A stretch of 64,000 bases of DNA, from assembly GCA_000697665.1 (NCBI GenBank), contig KL197712.1, forward strand, positions 1,372,358 to 1,436,357, written 5' to 3'. Each line of letters begins with the position of its first letter. Position 1 is the first letter of the stretch. This DNA is from Jaapia argillacea MUCL 33604. Lineage: Eukaryota > Basidiomycota > Agaricomycetes > Jaapiales > Jaapiaceae. The notes below the pieces were generated by a model. The model saw nothing but the letters and a program-made list of their open reading frames with translations. It had not been told where the DNA came from and did not search any database. The position numbers and the translations under genes are program-made. Below are positions 1 through 8,454 of this stretch, piece after piece.

Positions 1-2
1 CT

Positions 3-755
3 GAATTTGCATATAACAACAAACCCCACTCTACCACGGGATACTCTCCTTTCTATTTATTATACGGCCGACATCCTTGGACCAGAGTCAATTATCGCCG
101 AAAGGCAAACAACGAGTCAGTACAAGACTTCCACGATCGTATGCGTCGAACTTGGGATGACGCCAAAGCCGCAATGGCTAAAGCGCAAGAACAGATGAAG
201 CTATACTACGATCGTAAGAAGTCTGACTCCTACCAATTCAAGATTGGTGACATGGTCTGGTTGGAAGCTACGAATATCACGACAGATCGCCCAATGAAGA
301 AGTTGGATGACAAACGATACGGCCCCTTTAAAATCGTAAAACAACATGGATCTGCTTACGAACTCGCTCTCCCCACCGAATGGAAGAAACGACGCATTCA
401 CCCTGTCTTCAACGAAGCCTATTTCCGTCCTTACAAAAAAGGTGAATTCAAAAACCAGAAACAACCTCCGCCCCCACCTACTATCGTTCACGATGGCTCT
501 GAGCAAGAGATCGAAGCCCTCGTTCAATATCGCGAACACAATGGTAGTATTCAATATATGGTGAAATGGAAAGGTCAACCTTCTGGTGATAATCAATGGA
601 TGGATTGGAAGTTCGTGAAGGAACAAAGGGAGGATCTAATGAAGAAATTTCATCAGGAACATCCGGCGTACAGACCGCCGGAGCGGCTAATATTGCGTTC
701 CTTGCAGGTTCGGTTGTTGCCGGTGGACGTTTTGGACCTTAATGACAATCCATGA
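3..755 (+). mobile_element. Ty3/Gypsy retrotransposon pol, integrase C-terminal part with chromodomain (5' cut by window edge)
   Basis: The reading frame is already open at the window edge and runs to a TGA at 753-755. The first residues (EFAYNN, then STTGYSPF and LLYGRHP) are the end of a retroviral-type integrase core. They are followed by the basic GDMVWL region that precedes the C-terminal fold of chromoviral integrases. The last third (VQYRE...YMVKWKG...QWM) is a chromodomain, which in chromoviruses is thought to steer insertion by binding histone marks. The frame has no internal stop, so this end of the element looks young. Reverse transcriptase and protease must lie upstream of the window. 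A purine-rich tract (771-779) and a probable LTR follow at once. Confidence 0.9.
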
Positions 756-781
756 GGACATGGACCTTGAGAGGGGGGTAA

Positions 782-1075
782 TGTCACGTTCTTTTTACTT
801 TTGATCACCTGACCTGTAGAACATTCGTTAGTATTCTAACCAGTAGCATTAAGATCTCAGTATGACGCCTTATTGCACCATCGGACTATTCTTAGCTAGC
901 CATGTAGTATATAAGCTTGTACCATCTTAATGCAAACCCCAGTCTTGAGCTGGTCTATTCCAAACCAGCCACTCTTGTGTGTCATCGGTCGACCTCATTA
1001 CTCCTTGATCGCTACTCGCACTCATCATCCAGCGCTGCTGCCAGTCACATCCCTGGTTGTTGTTTGTTGCTGACA
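782..1075 (+). repeat. 3' LTR of the Gypsy element
   Basis: A polypurine tract (GAGAGGGGGG) ends at about 778. A few bases later the sequence starts with TGTCA (782) and ends with TGACA (1071-1075), a 5-bp inverted terminal repeat typical of LTRs. A TATATAAG at about 907 could be the LTR promoter. The length of 294 bp is short but normal for Gypsy LTRs. No second copy lies in the window, so the borders rest on the terminal repeats only. Confidence 0.65.
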
Positions 1076-1092
1076 TCGGGACTCGCACCACC

Positions 1093-1367
1093 GGGACTGA
1101 CGAAGACAATTCACGCCGCCATCGTCAGGCTTCACCAGGAGAAGATGGTTCACGGTGATCTTCGCGACCTAAATGTCATGGTAAAGAATGATGGGACACC
1201 CGAATTTAATGTTGGCGCACTATGACTGGTCAGGAAATGAGGGGGAACCAAAGTACCCTAGACATGTTAACAAGGCACCGGGGATTTGGCGACCACAGGA
1301 CGCAGATGACGGTGGTCTAATCCTTGCTGAACACGACCTTGCTATGCTAGAGTATATATTTCGATAG
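1093..1367 (+). pseudogene. Decayed protein-kinase fragment (fungal HGDLR family)
   Basis: The catalytic-loop motif VHGDLRDLNVMV is present, followed after a frame change near 1200 by YDWSGNEGEPKYP and EHDLAMLEYIF and a TAG. This order is typical of the large Agaricomycete kinase-like family in which the HRD loop reads HGDLR. Only about 90 residues survive. The whole N lobe is missing and the fragment starts about 20 bp after the retrotransposon LTR, so the element probably inserted into, or recombined across, this gene. The frame change alone would make it non-functional. Confidence 0.75.
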
Positions 1368-2324
1368 TGTTTTCTCCATAAGATGCAGTTTACAAATTTA
1401 TGCGACAATGCATGCGTATTTGACATTGCTGGGAGAGTTCGACAATGTGGGAGGGCAGCGAGCCTGAAGTCCTGGTACTACCAGAATACATGGACTCGGT
1501 GACTGTTGGGCTCGGTGACTGTTGAACTTGGAAAGAGCATATGGGATGCATACAGGTTCGGATGATAGAGGAGGGCCGCACGCTCGCGAATGAATCCTAG
1601 CCACACCATCTTTATGGCGTGTTCGGTTCATACCGGTTGAATCGACAGGGTCTGGAGGAAGCCACAGAGAAATGGCACGTTCAGGCTCAGAGACTCAGAG
1701 CTATCCAACTCGAAAGAAAACCTATCGGAACGACGTTCGAAACCCCTGAACTCGAGCCCACCCTGGAACCCTAACCCCAGTCTCCCACCTCAACCTCCCA
1801 CCGAACGATTCTTTCGCCTGGTCTCTTGGTACGATAACGCGTTTGACGTGGAACCGTAGCAGAGACCCAGGCGTTGAGATATTCGTCCCGCGGTTCAGAC
1901 TCCCCGGCCTGTCGGAATTCATAAGTCTGCGACGAGACCCTCAAATCAAGAGAATCACTTGAGCATATGAAGAGCCATGTCCACCACCCAAGAATATGTG
2001 GAAACCCAATCTGAACTGATGGAAACATTCGAAACCCTTCAAAATGTTGGGGTCGCTGGGATGCATCGTCTGTTCCTGCGCGCACCGAGCTGGTGTCGAG
2101 TTCGGCATTGGAAAGTTTAGCAGCAACAGCGTCGCTGTGCACGTATCGTCGCTAGTTGTTGCTATACCTGGCTCCATGGCAAAATATCATCAAACGTGGG
2201 ACCAAACATATATTCAACAAAAAAAACATCATTACAATATCAGGCTGAGTCCGTCCAATAATCTGGACAAGATGAATGTCAGCTGCGTAAGACATGTCCA
2301 GCGCGACCGTAGGTATGGATAACT
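1368..2324. other. Gene-poor stretch, no gene recognised
   Basis: Short open frames on both strands overlap one another (for example 1771-2142 on the minus strand and 1630-1770 on the plus strand). None shows a recognisable motif or a consistent intron pattern. It may hold further remnants of the interrupted kinase locus or of older elements. Confidence 0.4.
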
Positions 2325-3688
2325 TCAATCATCATCGTTATCAGAATCCTTGAGGAACCAATGAGTTACTCATTAGCCTGCGACAAAGACTGATACTCAC
2401 ATAGCCTTCATATATGATCTCGTTGCCTTCGTCGTCCAGCTCTTCCCACGGACGCAACTTGTCAACCCACCTAGTGATACAATTAAATCTTCAAAATTCG
2501 TGAATAAGGAGTATGGAGAGTGACGCACGGCTCATCGTCCTCTATATCGCCACGCCAAAAGATCCACCTTTGTTTCAGTCGCTTCAACGAGAACAGTGGT
2601 GTAAACACAGCCTCGCCCTTTGCGTCACATGCATGTCGACAAAACCCTGCCGCAGTTTGGGCCCACCACTTCGCCTTGAAAGCAGATGCACCGATCTGGA
2701 TTGGTGCCCCGGGCAAAGATATTTCACCCACCAGCGCCAGAGAAATAGCCTCGCTATCTGGTAAGGAATGGGTGGGGGATAGGAAAGAGATCATCCCCAG
2801 ATCACTCACTTCCACTTGAAAGATAGAGGGAGTAAGCTGGGCAGGACACAACTTCTGTAACGATCGACTTGTCCTTGAGCATGGTGGCATTGCCCAGTTG
2901 TTTGACAAGTGTCTTGGGAATGTAGGTTGCGCGAGGGTTGACCATAACCAGTAGGGCACCCGATTTGGCGCCGAATTGCCACCTGCCTTGGATAGTCGCC
3001 TCCGCGACGCCAGGCACCTCACTGGGATAAGTGCGGTCAAAGATAAAGCGGCGGGAAATCCTCATTATCGACGAGTCATCGCTCACACTTTAGGACCAAG
3101 AGACAGTTCTCCACGCTTGACGGACTTGGATACTATCTCCCAGCGATCCTCTACAGACGTTTTCTCAGGAGGATATTTGGCAATGATCGGACGAAATCTA
3201 TCTTCAAAATCGGGGTCGTATATGTTCCCAGCGGGCTCGAACTCGCCCGTATCCTTGTTAACGTCGCCATAGTCGCCAATCTACATTGATTTAAGTTTCC
3301 GGACAGGCGGATGACAAACATACTAACCTTTACCCTCTGAGGAGGATCCCAGTTCGCCCACTTCGAAGAGGCAGACAGTATAAGATCGATGTATTTCCGG
3401 GAAGCCTGCGAGTCCTTCATCCCGCTAAATGGTTTCAGAAGTGCGCCAATCCGAACAAGGAGTTACTGTGCAAGCGGTACAAGACTCGGATGGTGAGGGA
3501 TTTTCTCTGTTGAGTAGCGACAAGAATGAGCAACCCTGCAGCCCGACCGCAGTGGGCTCAACAATGCACGGCATGGAAGTGGCGTGTATCAAATGTGGAA
3601 TCAGCCATGAATCGATGACGGAGATCTGCCTGTGAGGTAGGCTAAAGCGGGATTCCCGAGCCTCAGGACGAACATAGATCTCATCCAC
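2325..3688 (-). CDS. Basidiomycete protein of unknown function, possible gasdermin-like pore former (start not resolved)
   Basis: Reading the minus strand, six exons join in frame. Introns are about 3396-3456, 3281-3327, 3022-3086, a 52-nt intron near 2763-2814, 2471-2528 and 2349-2400, all GT...AG. The product of roughly 350 residues starts near a DEIYVRPEA segment, runs through RKYIDLILS, KWANWDPP, IGDYGDVNKDTGEF and GNIYDP, then a beta-rich stretch (GRWQFG, LLVMVNPR, EAISLALVG, EISLPG, TPLFSLKR). It ends in a very acidic tail (PWEELDDEG ... DSDNDDD). No ATG was found in frame before the first exon. An in-frame stop lies just upstream, so a small first exon is probably missing from this model. 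I recall similar Agaricomycete hypothetical proteins but no named family. The size, beta-rich layout and position 276 bp downstream of a CHAT protease gene on the same strand recall fungal gasdermin/protease pairs. That reading is inference only. Confidence 0.6.
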
Positions 3689-3963
3689 GTGACAGGGAGT
3701 TCAAAAATTAAATGCTGTAACGTCGCGCTGATGGACGAGTCGGAACGACAAAACACAAATTATTGAACAACGAAGGGATACCATAAAGTTGTCGTAGCGT
3801 TAGGAAGAAGAAATAACCAGCTCCAGTGCGGTCAACTCAAACGACGGACGGCAGCATTACGTCACTTTGAACTGAAGATATCGAGTGCTGTTAAGTACAA
3901 TTGCATTAGTAGAGCCTACCAAAATATTATAACATACTGTGCCACACCTACTATACGCGCTCG

Positions 3964-6900
3964 TCAAGCACCGACATGAATGTACTGGATCCGACGGTCC
4001 AATGGGACCCCCTTCTTCCTTAACCGTCTAGTCGCCACATTGAGCGCCTTTGCGGCATTCAGATGGTCTATGTTATCCACACCGTCGCGGAACATTTCCT
4101 TGTAGAACTCCTCGGTAAGGTCGGGTCCGTCCTTATCAGGCGCCTGCCAGAGCGTCCCCACTACACTTCTGAAGCCTGCGAACAGCATAGCAGAAGTTAG
4201 GTGAATTGCCTCGTCAGGGTTACTCTCGTCTGTAGCGGCGGTATGGCAAGCGGATAAAAATGCAAACTGTGCATTCGGCAGGTTCGCTTTCATAATGTCC
4301 AGCACAGTTAGGTCTCCGTGTTCAGAAAGTTTTAGGTATGACTTGAAAGGTTCCTTGGCTTGGTAGCCGTGGCAAATGAAGTGAGCCCATGGATGGGTCG
4401 GAAGGTAGGTGAGGACGGAGTCGCGGCCTGCGCCTGCATCGATAAGGGTGCGCACCGAGTCAAATTCTTGGAAGTTTTGAACTCGGCGGAGTTCTTCATT
4501 GGCTGAACGAAGGCTGCCGTCCGGTCGACAAACCGCTAGAAGTTTCGGTCTACGCCGCGGGGCTTCGTGAGATCCTGCTCTGAGTAGTGCAGAAAGAGTT
4601 GGCGTGTAAGACGATACGTAGAGGTCTGACATATCCTTCGATCCGCGGGTGTATGGACCGGCAGCGTGTAGCGGGAGGCCACAGAGGGCGGAGGTTGGAC
4701 ACCACCAAATATGTGGTCGTGGATTTGCTGCCCCAAGCAGGGTAGCGAGGTGGTCGTGAATGGGTTGAAGGACAATCCTCCACAGCTTCCGCAATACCGG
4801 GAGGATATGGCTCGCCCGGTCAGCGTCGTCAAGTCTCACAGCGCTGGCCAGCTTTTCAGACAACTCCGCCACTGCCTGAGGGCTCGCATCTTCAAGACGT
4901 ACGAGTGTTGGTGCATTCTCATCGCGAAGGACAATAGCATCAGATCGGAAAGAACTGATGTTGATCACGACGATGCAACGTCCGACAGCAGCCTTCTGGA
5001 GAGTGTCGAAGGGAACAACCTTGAGAAAATCGGCAAAGCCGTCGACGCCTCGAATCCTATGTACGACCTCTTCCCATACATTTGATAGTCCACGGTGGTC
5101 GCGAAATTTTATAATATTGATTCGGGAATCGGTCCCGGAGGTTTCGAAACCCAGGGATGCGCCCATCAGAAGGTCCGATTCTTCTGATATTGCAGCTAAT
5201 TCGAGCTTCGTACAGACTACCTCGAACTCTTTCGTAAGAGTGGGTTCGCAGCTGCGAAGCTCCTGCAGCGACTGCCGATATCTGTGCATTCTTGACCAAA
5301 GTATACTGCGGCCTTGTTCAAGTAATACCAGCGCCTCTCTCAGGTTGCCTTCAGATATTGCATGGGCCGCAGCATCACAGGGGAGTGAAGACAATTTAGG
5401 AATCATGCGAAGGATCCTCTGCTGCCCTTGGATGCTCGGTGGGACGGCGAGAGCATGGTCTAAGAGTGCAAACATAGCGGTGAATGCACGAGAAGTGGAG
5501 GAATGCCTATATTTCTTCGCTTGTGATATCCACAAAGAGGTAACCTGGATCTGATTGTACAAGCCACCTACCCGGTCGGCTGCGGCCAATTCAAGGAGGT
5601 CAAAGTGCCAATTGATCACTTCACCCAGTTCTTCCATCCCGCGGGGTCTCTGGGAGCGAATAGAGGAGATCCCCGAAAGATTTCGCGAGGGGGCTATTTG
5701 GTGACAATGTCCACGAGGGAAAGGTCCGAGGGCGTCAAGATTCAGTTGGATGGATTCATAAAAAATGCCATTGTCGTCTGCAGATTCGTAGAATGTCAAC
5801 AGAAGTCTTGCCATAGACGCGATAGCGAGTGGACGACGGGGATGACCATCGACACAGAACATAAGCATCTCGCGGTGGAGAACGATCATCTCTTCCAGTT
5901 CCTCCGTTCGTCCTGAGGTCCGATACTGAAGATGGAGGATGCGTAGGAGGGAATTGATGGTGCCTGCTCTTAGAGGATGTGTATTGGGGCAAAGTGCGAG
6001 AGCTTCACGGTTTTGCTGGATGGCTTCGTCAAGGATGCGAATGTCCGCCGTGCGTTTGTAGCGCGCCGACAGACATGTAGCCAAAGTCGCGAGTGTACGT
6101 GGACGACCAGGATGACCATCCATACAGAGCGCAAGCGACTGACGGCTGCATTTGATTGCTTCCTCCAGCTCCTCCATCCTCCCCGATGTCTGATGGCGAG
6201 TGAAAAGGGTCTCCGAAAGGCGTTGCATGCAGCTGAATCGACCAGGGTGCGTATTGGGCAAAAGTGAGAAAGCTTCCCGGTTCAGCTGGATAGCTTCGTC
6301 AAGGATGCGAATGTCCGCCGTGCATTTGTAGAGTGCCGACAGACATGTAGCCAAACCCGTGAGTGCACGTGGACGACCAGGATGACCACCCACACAGAGA
6401 GCAAGCGCCTCACGGATGTATTCAATTGCTTCCTCCAGCTCCTCCATCCTCCCCGATGTCTGATGGCGAGTGAAGAGGATCTCCGAAAGGCTTTGAATGC
6501 AGCTGAATCGATCAGGGTGTGTATTGGGCAAAAGCAAGAGAGCTTCCCGGTTCAGCCGGAGAGCTTCGTCAAGGATGCGAATGTCCACCTTGCATTTGTA
6601 GAGCGCCGACAGACACGCGGCCAAACCCGTGAGTGCACGTGGACGGCCAGGATGACCATCCACACAGAGCGCAAGCAACTGACGGTTGCATTCGATTGCT
6701 TCCTCCAGCTCCTCCACCCTCCCCGATGTCTGATGGCAAATGAAGACGGTCTCCGCGAGGCTTTGAATGCAGCTGAATCGACCAGGGTGTAATTTGGGCA
6801 AAAGCGAGGAAGCTTCCCGGTTCAGCCGGAGAGCTTCGTCAAGGATATGAATGTCCACCGTGCATTTGTAGAGCGCCAACAGACATGTAGCCAAACCCGT

Positions 6901-8454
6901 GAGTGCATGTGGACGACCAGGATGACCATCCACACAGAGCGCAAGCAACTGGCGGTTGCATTCGATTGCTTCCTCCAGCTCCTCCATCCTCCCCGATGTC
7001 TGATGGCGAGTGAAGAGGGTCTCCGAAAGGCATTGAATGCAACTAAATCGATCAGGGTGTGTATCGGGCAAAAGCAGGAAAGCTTCCCGGTTCAGCCGGA
7101 TAGCTTCGTCAAGGATGTGAATGTCCGCCGTGCATTTGAAGAGCACCGATAGACATGTAGCCAAACCCGTGAGTGCATATGGACGACCAGGGTGACCATC
7201 TACACAGAGAGCAAGCGCCTCGCGGATGTATTTGGTCGCCTCATCCAGTTCCTCCATCATCCCTGAGGTCTGATAGCGTACGAAATGATTCCGCCCGAGG
7301 GTCTGGAGACACTCTACGCGCCCAGGATGGATACCTGCGCATAGCGTGAGAGACTCGCGGCTCAGAGCAATAGCCTCGTCAAGATCCATAGCTCGGTTCA
7401 GGTGGATGCAACGCATGCGAAGGAGGGAACTGAGCCCGATAAGTGAGTCGAAATGGTCTGGATGATCGGCAGAACGAATGACAAGAGCTTTACGGAGACG
7501 GAGTATCGCTTGCTGCAAATCCTTCACGTCCTGCGAATGGCAGTACCTTGTGAAATAGGCATCGGAAAGGCAATGGAGCGATGCAGCGCGCTCAGCACGC
7601 GATCCTGAACGAACAGAGAGAGCCTGACGACTGAGGGTCAAGCCTTCCTGCAAATCCTTCAACCTCATGGAATATGGGAAGACTAAGCGAAGCGACCCCG
7701 CAAGCTCCCTCAGCGATACCGCACGTTCAGGATCGTCGCCGATGGAAAGGGCCTCATGACCTATCACCACTGCTTCCTCCAGATCCTTGGTCGTGCTAGA
7801 ATGCTGGCCGCGCCACTTCAGACATACGGCAAGTTGCCTAAGAGTTGTTGCACGTTGCGGAGTTGTATCCGCACAAGCAATCAAACTCTCGCGACACAAA
7901 GCAATCGCCTCGTCCAAAGGCTCTAATCTCCTCCATTGAACGTACTGCGCCTCAAGACACTCTGCAAGATTTACTCGGCACCCCATGCGCTCCAGAGGAC
8001 TTCCGACACAGAGGGTCAGCCCCGCGCGAGCCAAGGCAGTCGCCTCCAACAGAGTCTCCACATCTGGTGCGTGCTTGTAACGTTTCAAGAGAGTGACCGA
8101 GAGCTGTCTCAGACGCGCTGATCGTTTGGGATGACCATCAGGGCAAAGGAAGAGCGCGTGGCGATCCAGAGCGATCGCATCATCCAAGTCCCGGATCCTC
8201 CAAGACTGTTCATAACGAGCTCGGAGAGAGTCTGCGAGACTTCGAAGGATTGCCGAAGGACGCTGATCTTGATGAGCACTGGACGAAGAGGACTCGCGAT
8301 CGTTTTCATTCCCGAGGTCCGACTTCGGAGAGGGGTGGCTACGGGGAGGGGGGACCACGGAAAGGGTACGGATAAACAAAACGAGGATTGCAACGACGCC
8401 ACAAACGATTGGAACCACGAACTCCAGAATTCGGTCAAGTTCCAGGAGCGCCAT
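3964..8454 (-). CDS. Membrane-anchored TPR-CHAT protein (caspase-like CHAT protease)
   Basis: A single uninterrupted frame of 1496 codons. Residues about 10-30 form one strong hydrophobic helix (signal anchor), followed by a Ser/charge-rich linker. Residues about 70-950 are tetratricopeptide-type helical repeats (units with LDEAI.L.REAL.L and HP.R...L..LA). The C-terminal about 300 residues are a CHAT domain. The catalytic dyad is visible: His about 1362 in HFICHGY (codon 4369-4371) and Cys about 1403 in LSACHTA. CHAT proteins belong to the caspase/separase clan. In bacteria TPR-CHAT proteins act as activated proteases in defence, and in fungi CHAT genes often sit beside cell-death effectors. 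Here the likely job is a sensor/protease of self/non-self or stress recognition at a membrane. Introns are absent in the coding frame, unlike most neighbours. The middle TPR part is a highly regular DNA repeat (see the repeat entry). Confidence 0.92.
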   Translation of the reverse strand: MALLELDRILEFVVPIVCGVVAILVLFIRTLSVVPPPRSHPSPKSDLGNENDRESSSSSAHQDQRPSAILRSLADSLRARYEQSWRIRDLDDAIALDRHALFLCPDGHPKRSARLRQLSVTLLKRYKHAPDVETLLEATALARAGLTLCVGSPLERMGCRVNLAECLEAQYVQWRRLEPLDEAIALCRESLIACADTTPQRATTLRQLAVCLKWRGQHSSTTKDLEEAVVIGHEALSIGDDPERAVSLRELAGSLRLVFPYSMRLKDLQEGLTLSRQALSVRSGSRAERAASLHCLSDAYFTRYCHSQDVKDLQQAILRLRKALVIRSADHPDHFDSLIGLSSLLRMRCIHLNRAMDLDEAIALSRESLTLCAGIHPGRVECLQTLGRNHFVRYQTSGMMEELDEATKYIREALALCVDGHPGRPYALTGLATCLSVLFKCTADIHILDEAIRLNREAFLLLPDTHPDRFSCIQCLSETLFTRHQTSGRMEELEEAIECNRQLLALCVDGHPGRPHALTGLATCLLALYKCTVDIHILDEALRLNREASSLLPKLHPGRFSCIQSLAETVFICHQTSGRVEELEEAIECNRQLLALCVDGHPGRPRALTGLAACLSALYKCKVDIRILDEALRLNREALLLLPNTHPDRFSCIQSLSEILFTRHQTSGRMEELEEAIEYIREALALCVGGHPGRPRALTGLATCLSALYKCTADIRILDEAIQLNREAFSLLPNTHPGRFSCMQRLSETLFTRHQTSGRMEELEEAIKCSRQSLALCMDGHPGRPRTLATLATCLSARYKRTADIRILDEAIQQNREALALCPNTHPLRAGTINSLLRILHLQYRTSGRTEELEEMIVLHREMLMFCVDGHPRRPLAIASMARLLLTFYESADDNGIFYESIQLNLDALGPFPRGHCHQIAPSRNLSGISSIRSQRPRGMEELGEVINWHFDLLELAAADRVGGLYNQIQVTSLWISQAKKYRHSSTSRAFTAMFALLDHALAVPPSIQGQQRILRMIPKLSSLPCDAAAHAISEGNLREALVLLEQGRSILWSRMHRYRQSLQELRSCEPTLTKEFEVVCTKLELAAISEESDLLMGASLGFETSGTDSRINIIKFRDHRGLSNVWEEVVHRIRGVDGFADFLKVVPFDTLQKAAVGRCIVVINISSFRSDAIVLRDENAPTLVRLEDASPQAVAELSEKLASAVRLDDADRASHILPVLRKLWRIVLQPIHDHLATLLGAANPRPHIWWCPTSALCGLPLHAAGPYTRGSKDMSDLYVSSYTPTLSALLRAGSHEAPRRRPKLLAVCRPDGSLRSANEELRRVQNFQEFDSVRTLIDAGAGRDSVLTYLPTHPWAHFICHGYQAKEPFKSYLKLSEHGDLTVLDIMKANLPNAQFAFLSACHTAATDESNPDEAIHLTSAMLFAGFRSVVGTLWQAPDKDGPDLTEEFYKEMFRDGVDNIDHLNAAKALNVATRRLRKKGVPLDRRIQYIHVGA
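5621..7510 (-). repeat. 270-bp in-phase tandem repeat array encoding TPR pairs
   Basis: A marker segment (TCCTCCAGCTCCTCCAT and variants) recurs at 5621, 5891, 6161, 6431, 6701, 6971 and 7241, exactly 270 bp apart each time. Each unit encodes 90 residues, that is two TPR-like helical hairpins. The central four units (about 6000-7100) differ by only scattered substitutions, while the outer units are more diverged. Strict spacing without indels and a younger centre point to recent unit duplication or ongoing gene conversion inside the coding frame. Confidence 0.9.

Noticed and set aside
5605-7152. Several plus-strand frames repeating LLHPPRCLMASE
   Set aside because: Antisense of the repetitive TPR-CHAT gene, since they repeat with the same 270-bp period.
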